Assembly: GCA_964480705.1 (NCBI GenBank)
Contig: CAYZPC010000020.1
Location: forward strand, 1 to 9,461
Reading direction: 5' to 3'
Source of the DNA: VGJJ01 sp964480705
Lineage (GTDB): Archaea > Iainarchaeota > Iainarchaeia > Iainarchaeales > VGJJ01
Length of the DNA stretch: 9,461 bases
The stretch's first letter is position 1, and each line of letters begins with the position of its first letter. Of this stretch, positions 4,404 through 9,461 are shown piece by piece. Position numbers and translations under genes: made by a program. A model generated the notes under the pieces. The model worked only from the letters and a program-made list of their open reading frames with translations, was not told the origin of the DNA and did not search any database.

Positions 4404-7109
4404 TTAGGGCATGTAAATGATGGATTGGGAGTCCATAATCGTGTCAACACGCGCCCGGGTTAAGGGAGCAGGTCTCAAGTCGTGGGAAGCGAATTCGTTT
4501 GATTGGGCTAACCAATAGGGGCTGTTGGGGTTGTCTGTCACGGTAATGGGGGAAACAGCTTGTGCGTTGTCCACGTTTGAAAAGTCCACAAATTGAGAGT
4601 AGGATTGTCCGCGCATCGCTCCCAGCGTGTCTAAATTGGGGTAGGGGATGTTGTCAAACGTCACATTGTAGGTTCCTCCTCCAATGGCACTCGTGTCATT
4701 TGCAGGGGAAATGGGGTCATAGTAGTGGAAGCGGAATCTTCCATCCCCTGGGCGGGTGGCGTAAACGCTATTCCATTGCGCGGGGTTGTTTCCGTAGGTG
4801 TTGTTGGCCACCGTCCACGCGTTGGATAGTGCTTGGTCGAGTATGGTGATTTCATTCGGTGAGAGTCCTAAGTCATTGGTGATGTTGTGGTCCACGTTTT
4901 TCAACCAGGCGACTATCCCACTATCATCCGGCCGGTAGAGTTGCACGACATTGTTGTTTGGGTCTTTGAAGAATTGTGACATGGATATTGATTCGGCAAG
5001 GGGCCAATACAATTCATCCGAGTGGGATTTAGCACCATTCAAATACCATGTTCGCAAAAACGTGAGGGCGTTTTCCGCGTTGGGGCTGAACGTGTGGGAT
5101 AAATTATCTTTAGCGTAGAGAGCGGCTTTCACTCCCATGGTTTTCACCGAGTGCACGGAATCTTCATGAATGTTCAACACGTCTTGTGGAGAATATTGGT
5201 CAAGGTATCCTGCGTCTCCGGGGTAAACAGGCGCGTCTCCGGATTGTAACCCGAGGAGTTGCCTCAAGCGGTAGGAGCGAATCGTGTCGCCTCCTCCGCC
5301 AATCCAGCTCAAGTAGATGGGATACCAATCCCCTACCGGCAAGTGGTTGGCGCTGAACACGACTCCACTCGCTGGGTTGATGGTGTGGGGCAGCAAGTTG
5401 TGCGGAATGAGCTCAATCCAATCATTATCGGTTTCCTGCGCAATATACCCTGGAACAGGTGAATCCGCGTCACGCATGGGGGGTCGTGCCCCGTACCAGT
5501 ATCCAATGTTTCCGCTCGCGTCTCCAAAAACAATATTCGCGGAGGGCGTGTGCCAGTATTGCATGGCAGAAGCAATGTCATTCACGCTCTGCGCGCGCAG
5601 CATGGCGAGCGTTGCATCCAAGGTATGATGGCTCATGTCGTAGAATAAGCTCGAGCGCCAAACAAATTGGTCTCCCTGCGCGTCGGTCGCGTCAAAGTAG
5701 TCCGTAATCACGGGACCGTAAATGGTTTCAAAAAATTGTACATTGGTTGGAGCCCCCGTGCTTGACAAAATGATTTCGTTTCGAGGCACAAAAGAATGTA
5801 TTGTTCCACTGGCGTCGCGGTACGTGGTGGGTGAAACCATTTCGAGTCGAAACACATCATCCGTGTCGGAGGCGAGTTTGGTTCCGCTCCACGCGGCGCG
5901 CGAGTTAAATCCGACAAAAAATCCTACGCTTCCGGGAGCATTTACGCCGCGCGCATTGAACGTTGCACCCGAAACGTGGACTTCGTGAAACAGACTGGGC
6001 GTTTCAATCAAAATTTGCGGGTCTCCATGAATGATAGTGTTTCCCGTCGTGGAGCGGCTTCCACTTACCGCCCATGCGTGGCTGGCTTTGGGGGGTGGGT
6101 AATAGTAGGAGAGTCCATTACAATACGTGGGGTGTCCAGCCGCGTAACTCATGGCAGCATTCGCGGTGGGCATGTCGGATTGTTTTACCACTGCGGCCTC
6201 ATTGTCAATAAAGTAGGTGAAATTCATCGCTGTACAAATTTCGGCAGGCGTGCTTCCGGGAGGGAGATTTTCAAGCACGCGAAGTTGCGCGACTTCACTT
6301 TCATCCGGTCCTTGTAAGAATACGGAATCCCACACGAGTAATGAGTCTGCAGGTCTCCAGGGTTCGAATACACGGGATTGAAAATAGGGGTGCGCGGACA
6401 TGGGGTGTGCGGCGAGTTCTGCGGTTTGAGTGGTGAGGTAATAATTTACTCCCGCCGCGTATGCGTCGAGTGCGGCGCGAGAGGATGGAGAAAGATTGAG
6501 GTAGCGCCTCTCTTCTAACGCTGCGTATCCAAACATGCGTTTGGTGTAATCATCATAGTACGCACTGCTCCCCACGAGTTCGGATAAGCGTCCGCGCATC
6601 TGCATGCGTGTGTAATCCATGATGAACCACCTATCTTGTGCCGCCGCGTAGCCCCATCCAAAAAAGGCTCCCGCATCGGTGGCGGAAAAAACGTGCGCTA
6701 CTCCCCACGTGTCTCGAATGATAGTAACCGGTTCACCTGCAGGAATGCACGCGCTCGTGTCAAACGAACATTGCGACGTGCACGTTAAAGGCCCAGTGCC
6801 AAATCCCATGCTTGCACAATCCGCTCCCGGTGGAAGTTGAGTGCCATCGCATTCTTCTCCGGCCTGGGGTTCGTATATTCCATTGCTCACTCCACCTGAA
6901 CACAATCCATCCCCGGGGGAAAAGTTTCCTCCGTTTCCAAATTGATTGTTATACAAGTTCAAATTGTTCGTGAGAATATTTCCTCCCGTCGGAATAATTC
7001 CACTTGAAAGTAAGAGGAGAATGACCACCGCCACAAGCACGGCCCCGGCGATAAGCATTAGGTATTCCAGTGAGTCTTGGCCGCGGGAATTCACGTGTGT
7101 AAAGAGCAT
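4404..7109 (-). CDS. Surface-tethered penicillin acylase family Ntn-hydrolase with class III signal peptide
   Basis: A 901-residue protein from ATG 7109. Residues 1-36 are an archaeal class III signal peptide: R-G then Q11-D-S-L-E-Y-L and a hydrophobic helix, expected to be cut before Gln11 by a prepilin-type peptidase. Residues ~66-124 are a Cys-rich module with E-E-C-D-G-T, D-C-A-S-M-G-F, L-T-C-T-S-Q-C-S-F-D-T-S-A-C (eight Cys counting from Cys70). From ~125 it is a penicillin amidase (family S45) precursor: DTWGVAHVFSATD, A-A-Q-D-R-W-F-I-M-D, G-R-L-S-E-L-V-G, then K-A-S343-H-A-W-A-V-S-G-S-R, where Ser343 would be freed by autocleavage as the N-terminal nucleophile. Further family signatures are G-D-P-Q365 (position 23 of the beta chain, Gln as in penicillin G acylase) and S-A-N525-I-V-F-G-D-x-x-G-N-I-G-Y, with Asn525 the likely oxyanion-hole residue. 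His follows the nucleophile where Asn is usual. The substrate (acyl-homoserine lactone, other N-acyl amide or peptide) cannot be told from sequence. Confidence 0.88.
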   Translation of the reverse strand: MLFTHVNSRGQDSLEYLMLIAGAVLVAVVILLLLSSGIIPTGGNILTNNLNLYNNQFGNGGNFSPGDGLCSGGVSNGIYEPQAGEECDGTQLPPGADCASMGFGTGPLTCTSQCSFDTSACIPAGEPVTIIRDTWGVAHVFSATDAGAFFGWGYAAAQDRWFIMDYTRMQMRGRLSELVGSSAYYDDYTKRMFGYAALEERRYLNLSPSSRAALDAYAAGVNYYLTTQTAELAAHPMSAHPYFQSRVFEPWRPADSLLVWDSVFLQGPDESEVAQLRVLENLPPGSTPAEICTAMNFTYFIDNEAAVVKQSDMPTANAAMSYAAGHPTYCNGLSYYYPPPKASHAWAVSGSRSTTGNTIIHGDPQILIETPSLFHEVHVSGATFNARGVNAPGSVGFFVGFNSRAAWSGTKLASDTDDVFRLEMVSPTTYRDASGTIHSFVPRNEIILSSTGAPTNVQFFETIYGPVITDYFDATDAQGDQFVWRSSLFYDMSHHTLDATLAMLRAQSVNDIASAMQYWHTPSANIVFGDASGNIGYWYGARPPMRDADSPVPGYIAQETDNDWIELIPHNLLPHTINPASGVVFSANHLPVGDWYPIYLSWIGGGGDTIRSYRLRQLLGLQSGDAPVYPGDAGYLDQYSPQDVLNIHEDSVHSVKTMGVKAALYAKDNLSHTFSPNAENALTFLRTWYLNGAKSHSDELYWPLAESISMSQFFKDPNNNVVQLYRPDDSGIVAWLKNVDHNITNDLGLSPNEITILDQALSNAWTVANNTYGNNPAQWNSVYATRPGDGRFRFHYYDPISPANDTSAIGGGTYNVTFDNIPYPNLDTLGAMRGQSYSQFVDFSNVDNAQAVSPITVTDNPNSPYWLAQSNEFASHDLRPAPLTRARVDTIMDSQSIIYMP

Positions 7110-7130
7110 TTTCGGTATTTAAAGGAGGCG

Positions 7131-7140
7131 ATTTTTATGC
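7131..7140 (-). promoter_or_regulatory. TATA-like box for the acylase gene
   Basis: Minus-strand GCATAAAAAT is centred about 26 bases before the ATG at 7109, the distance expected if transcription starts at the start codon. A second A/T-rich element (TTTAAATA, 7116-7123) is too close to the ATG for a TATA box unless translation starts further downstream. Confidence 0.45.
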
Positions 7141-7154
7141 AAAATACGAGAAGG

Positions 7155-7163
7155 ATATTTATT
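7155..7163 (+). promoter_or_regulatory. TATA-like box for tpiA
   Basis: ATATTTATT would place the transcription start near 7185, leaving a leader of about 20 bases that carries the GGTGA ribosome-binding site. It lies in the 96-base gap shared with the divergent acylase gene. Confidence 0.45.
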
Positions 7164-7193
7164 CCATTGGACGCATTAATGGAGGTATAGGTT

Positions 7194-7198
7194 GGTGA
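7194..7198 (+). promoter_or_regulatory. Shine-Dalgarno of tpiA
   Basis: GGTGA, a typical archaeal ribosome-binding core, ends 7 bases before the ATG at 7206. A GGAGGT at 7181-7186 is too far (19 bases) to be the main site. Confidence 0.6.
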
Positions 7199-7205
7199 AA
7201 ATACT

Positions 7206-7997
7206 ATGTCCCGTCCCAAGATTATTGCCGCGAATTGGAAGATGAATTTGAGCATTAGTGAAGGAATGAAGCTCGCGGAGGACATTCATAAGTATTCCCA
7301 ACTCCACGTGGCGGGAACCAATATCAAGGTTGTTATTTGCCCTCCCCACACGCACCTCGCACAAGTGGCCTACGTGCTGCGCGAAAGCGATGTGAAAGTG
7401 GGCGGTCAAGATTGTCATTTTGAACCGTCCGGAGCATTCACCGGAGATGTTTCTGCCCCCATGGTCGCGGGAGCGGGTGCACACTATTGTATTGTGGGTC
7501 ACTCCGAACGCAGGCAAAATCATCACGAGGCAGACCGAATTGTGAATGCAAAACTTCTCGCGGTGTTGCGCAACAACATGACGCCCATTTTGTGTATTGG
7601 TGAAACGGCTGAAGAGAAGCGCGGGAATAAAACGAATGACGTGTTGAGCAAACAATTGAAGGATGGTTTAGCCGGCATTTCCCGCGAACAAATATCCAAA
7701 ATTGTGTTAGCATATGAACCCGTGTGGGCCATTTCCACGAGTAAAGATAATTTAGGCCAGCCAGCTACTCCCGCAGATGCCAATGCCGCGCATGCGTTTA
7801 TTCGAGAGAAAATGAAAGAAATGTTTGGCTCGGATGCCGCGCAGCATGTGATTATTTTGTACGGCGGGAGTGTCAAACCCGAGAATGCTCGAATGTTTTT
7901 GACGCAGAAAGATATTGATGGATGTTTGGTAGGTGGAGCGAGTTTGAAGAAAGATTCGTTCTGCGGCATTATTGATGCGGCAAACATTCCGCAGTAA
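7206..7997 (+). CDS. tpiA: Triosephosphate isomerase, bacterial/eukaryotic long type
   Basis: A 263-residue TIM barrel interconverting dihydroxyacetone phosphate and glyceraldehyde 3-phosphate in the cytoplasm. The catalytic set is complete: Lys12 in A-A-N-W-K-M-N, His99 in V-G-H-S-E-R-R, and Glu171 in A-Y-E-P-V-W-A-I. Phosphate-binding segments L-Y-G-G-S-V-K-P (~218-225) and G-C-L-V-G-G-A-S-L (~239-247) are present. Typical archaeal TIMs are ~220-230 residues with different motifs, so this is the bacterial-type enzyme, pointing to gene transfer. The phosphate-gripping loop 6 is unusual: the standard I-G-T-G-K reads I-S-T-S-K and is followed by extra residues (D-N-L-G-Q-P) before A-T-P. The ATG at 7206 has a GGTGA Shine-Dalgarno and leaves the usual short N-terminus before the first strand. 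Confidence 0.96.
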   Translation: MSRPKIIAANWKMNLSISEGMKLAEDIHKYSQLHVAGTNIKVVICPPHTHLAQVAYVLRESDVKVGGQDCHFEPSGAFTGDVSAPMVAGAGAHYCIVGHSERRQNHHEADRIVNAKLLAVLRNNMTPILCIGETAEEKRGNKTNDVLSKQLKDGLAGISREQISKIVLAYEPVWAISTSKDNLGQPATPADANAAHAFIREKMKEMFGSDAAQHVIILYGGSVKPENARMFLTQKDIDGCLVGGASLKKDSFCGIIDAANIPQ

Positions 7998-8017
7998 GTT
8001 GTGAGAATGGGCGAACC

Positions 8018-8025
8018 ATTAAATG
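8018..8025 (+). promoter_or_regulatory. TATA-like box for the sigma-like gene
   Basis: ATTAAATG, preceded by the purine-containing GCGAACC, is centred about 27 bases before the ATG at 8048. This favours that ATG over the GTG at 8033 and implies a leaderless mRNA separate from tpiA. Confidence 0.4.
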
Positions 8026-8047
8026 CGCACACGTGTGTAAATGCGCT

Positions 8048-8731
8048 ATGGTGCCCGCTCCCAAACGAAAAAAAGCAGTTAAAGCTCCTTTTCCCCGCGT
8101 GAAAATAAGGCAGTTGCCTTTGCCCTTTGAGCCATTAACACCGGAGATTATTGCACGTGAACATCGAGGCATTATTTTCAAAACTATTTTGCCTCGACTA
8201 CCCTTTTTTGAACGCCGAGGAATTAGTGTGGAGGACCTCGCGCAGAGTGCGTTTATTCACCTCACGCAAGTCGCTCCTCAATATGATCCTACGCGCGGCG
8301 CGCCATCCACGTATATTTCGCACGTTACTAACAATTTTTTGAGTAGTATACAAAAAAAATTGAAGCGATCTAGAAAACCATTGGAATTGGATGGTGATCC
8401 CAAAATTGGTTTATCATTGGATGCGCGGGTGGCTCGTTTGTGGAAACAGCGCCAGAGTAATCCCACGGATGCGCAGGAAAGAAGCCGCAGGATAAAGTGG
8501 ATTGAAAAATCAATTCCGCAATTGAGTCCAAAAAATCAAATGGTGGCTCGATTATTTTTAGAGGGAAAAAATCTCCGCGAAATTGGCCAAATTCTTTTGA
8601 GTGAGGGCGTGTTGTACTCGAGAAAGCCATTGAGTTATAATAATGTAAAAATGGCGGGAATGCGAGCGTTTTATCGAATGGTAAATGAACTCACGAACTT
8701 GATGAAGCGACAAAAACATAACCGAAAATAG
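8048..8731 (+). CDS. Sigma-70-like protein (regions 2 and 4)
   Basis: Start chosen at ATG 8048 (227 aa) from TATA spacing; GTG 8033 in frame would add five residues. After a basic, Pro-rich N-terminus, residues ~36-108 match sigma-70 region 2: helix, then R-R-G-I-S-V-E-D-L-A-Q-S-A-F-I-H-L, then the hallmark Q-Y-D-P-T-R-G-A-P-S-T-Y-I (compare F-D-P-x-R-G-x-F-S-T-Y) and a basic end (KKLKRSRK). Residues ~153-220 look like region 4: I-P-Q-L-S-P-K-N-Q-M-V-A-R-L-F-L-E-G-K-N-L-R-E-I-G, then a second helix with Y-N-N-V-K-M-A-G-M-R-A-F. An insertion of ~14 residues (183-196) splits the helix-turn-helix. The aromatic residues that melt the -10 element in bacterial sigma factors are absent. Archaea use TBP/TFB rather than sigma, so it may be a transferred ECF-like regulator or a repurposed DNA-binding protein. 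The function is inferred from the motif match. Confidence 0.7.
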   Translation: MVPAPKRKKAVKAPFPRVKIRQLPLPFEPLTPEIIAREHRGIIFKTILPRLPFFERRGISVEDLAQSAFIHLTQVAPQYDPTRGAPSTYISHVTNNFLSSIQKKLKRSRKPLELDGDPKIGLSLDARVARLWKQRQSNPTDAQERSRRIKWIEKSIPQLSPKNQMVARLFLEGKNLREIGQILLSEGVLYSRKPLSYNNVKMAGMRAFYRMVNELTNLMKRQKHNRK

Positions 8732-8758
8732 GGTTGTTCGCGCGCGCAGCAATGCACC

Positions 8759-8766
8759 TTTATAAT
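8759..8766 (+). promoter_or_regulatory. TATA-like box for fni
   Basis: TTTATAAT is the best TATA match in the window. Its centre is about 26 bases before the ATG at 8789, and there is no Shine-Dalgarno in the bases just before that ATG (ATTTTTCAACCGT), so a leaderless mRNA is likely. Confidence 0.6.
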
Positions 8767-8788
8767 TCCCAAGTTATTTTTCAACCGT

Positions 8789-9461
8789 ATGCCATCCAAC
8801 CATGGAACGAGCGACCGGAAAGTGGAGCACGTGAATATTTCGCTTAAACAAAATGTGCAATTCAAAACGAAGACAACAGGTTTTGAGGAAATGGAAATAG
8901 AATATGTTACCCTTCCCGAGTTGGATGCAAAAAAGATTGAAACAAAAACGCACTTTCTAGGACATTCATTTTCATTCCCCTTCATGATTTCTAGTATGAC
9001 CGGTGGCCACGAAAAAGTAGCTAAAATAAATCAGGATATTGCACGAGCATGCGAGCACGTTCACGTGGGAATGGGATTGGGTAGCACGCGCGCGGCGATT
9101 GAGAAACCGCAAACATTTTCATCGTTTGACGTGCGAAAAGTCGCCCCCCATATTTTTCTCGCGTGCAATTTAGGCGTGTCGCAATTGAAAAATTATTCCA
9201 CGCAAAAAATTCAAAAACTAGTGAATGAGTTGCAGTGCGATGCACTCATTATTCACACCAATGCAGCGCAGGAAATTGTTCAAGAGGAGGGAACGGTGGA
9301 TTTCTCTCACGCGATAAAAGAAATTTCACGCGTCGCAAATGAATTAGAACAGCCCGTGTATGTGAAGGAAGTGGGCAATGGCCTCTCTCCCACGGTGGTG
9401 CGCATGCTGAGCAAGACACCCATTGCCGCGATTGATGTGGCGGGCGCCGGCGGCACGAGCT
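8789..9461 (+). CDS. fni: Type 2 isopentenyl-diphosphate delta-isomerase (3'-truncated)
   Basis: The first 224 codons of a family of ~350 residues; the frame is open at the window end. Type 2 IDI uses FMN, NAD(P)H and Mg2+ to interconvert isopentenyl and dimethylallyl diphosphate, the last step before prenyl chain (archaeal lipid) synthesis. Family motifs in order: R-K-x-E-H (10-14), T-T-G-F (29-32), L-P-E-L (42-45), M-I-S-S-M-T-G-G (66-73, flavin region), G-M-G-L-G-S-T-R (94-101), A-C-N-L-G-V-S-Q-L (125-133), D-A-L-I-I-H-T-N (151-158), Q-E-I-V-Q-E-E-G (161-168), V-K-E-V-G-N-G-L-S (192-200) and I-D-V-A-G-A-G-G-T-S at the edge. His156, Asn158, Gln161 and Glu162 correspond to the substrate/Mg2+ site. 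The usual H-L-N-x-L-Q-E is H-T-N-A-A-Q-E here. The ATG is fixed by the TATA box 26 bases upstream. Confidence 0.93.
   Translation, partial: MPSNHGTSDRKVEHVNISLKQNVQFKTKTTGFEEMEIEYVTLPELDAKKIETKTHFLGHSFSFPFMISSMTGGHEKVAKINQDIARACEHVHVGMGLGSTRAAIEKPQTFSSFDVRKVAPHIFLACNLGVSQLKNYSTQKIQKLVNELQCDALIIHTNAAQEIVQEEGTVDFSHAIKEISRVANELEQPVYVKEVGNGLSPTVVRMLSKTPIAAIDVAGAGGTS

Noticed and set aside
5976..6317. 113-codon plus-strand frame, and others within 4562-5988, opposite the acylase gene
   Set aside because: All are antisense to conserved acylase motifs, and their translations have no coherent features.
7181..7186. GGAGGT as the ribosome-binding site of tpiA
   Set aside because: It is 19 bases from the ATG; GGTGA at 7194-7198 has normal spacing, and no alternative start fits the conserved TIM N-terminus.
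7523..8032. 169-codon open frame on the minus strand opposite tpiA, plus a 159-codon one at 7176-7655
   Set aside because: Both lie antisense to a well-supported TIM gene and show no family motifs; they look like shadows of its codon pattern.
8739..8747. CGCGCGCGC alternating tract between the sigma-like gene and fni, considered as Z-DNA or a terminator stem
   Set aside because: Only 9 bases long, with no T-run or larger dyad; the surrounding genes are rich in CGCG, so chance is likely.
1..9461. Bacterial origin of the window, suggested by the sigma-like protein, long-type TIM and MsrA
   Set aside because: The class III signal peptide at 7109, the TATA-like boxes at fixed distance from starts and the leaderless fni start favour an archaeon; transferred genes explain the rest. 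A chimeric assembly cannot be fully excluded from one window.

Overview
The window looks archaeal. The large minus-strand protein (4404..7109) begins with a class III, archaellin/pilin-type signal peptide (Q-D-S-L-E-Y-L followed by a hydrophobic stretch). Most start codons lie about 25 to 28 bases downstream of A/T-rich TATA-like boxes. A type 2 isopentenyl-diphosphate isomerase, part of the archaeal mevalonate route, sits at the right edge. Several genes nevertheless look bacterial: a long-form triosephosphate isomerase, MsrA, a penicillin-amidase family protein and a sigma-70-like protein. A small-genome archaeon with many bacterial-type genes (for example a DPANN lineage such as Diapherotrites) would fit, but the lineage is inference.

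Layout. Positions 1-554: 3' part of a plus-strand beta-propeller (glycosidase/sialidase-like) protein. 629-1873: secreted coiled-coil plus LamG-like protein. 1889-2323 (minus): cytochrome b5-type lipoprotein, convergent with the previous gene across a 15-base gap that holds a perfect hairpin. 2421-3083 and 3089-3598 (plus): a basic protein of unknown function followed after 5 bases by msrA, probably one operon divergent from the cytochrome b5 gene. 3620-4330 (minus): a membrane protein with a subtilisin-propeptide (inhibitor I9)-like domain, convergent with msrA. 4404-7109 (minus): an 899-residue-class (901 aa) surface-tethered Ntn-hydrolase of the penicillin acylase family. 7206-7997 (plus): tpiA, divergent from the acylase. 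8048-8731 (plus): sigma-70-like protein. 8789-9461 (plus): fni, cut by the window end.

How the genes relate. Five of the ten genes (propeller, LamG protein, cytochrome b5 lipoprotein, I9-like protein, acylase) are, or probably are, extracytoplasmic, so the left three quarters of the window is largely a cell-surface block. The right quarter is cytoplasmic: glycolysis/gluconeogenesis (TIM), isoprenoid lipid synthesis (Fni) and a putative transcription factor. The points most worth a second look are the sigma-70-like protein in an archaeal context, the fusion of a pilin-type signal peptide and a Cys-rich module to an Ntn acylase, and the stand-alone membrane-anchored I9-like domain just downstream of that acylase.

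No gene-free stretch exceeds about 100 bases. No tRNA, rRNA, CRISPR array, insertion sequence or attachment site was seen.
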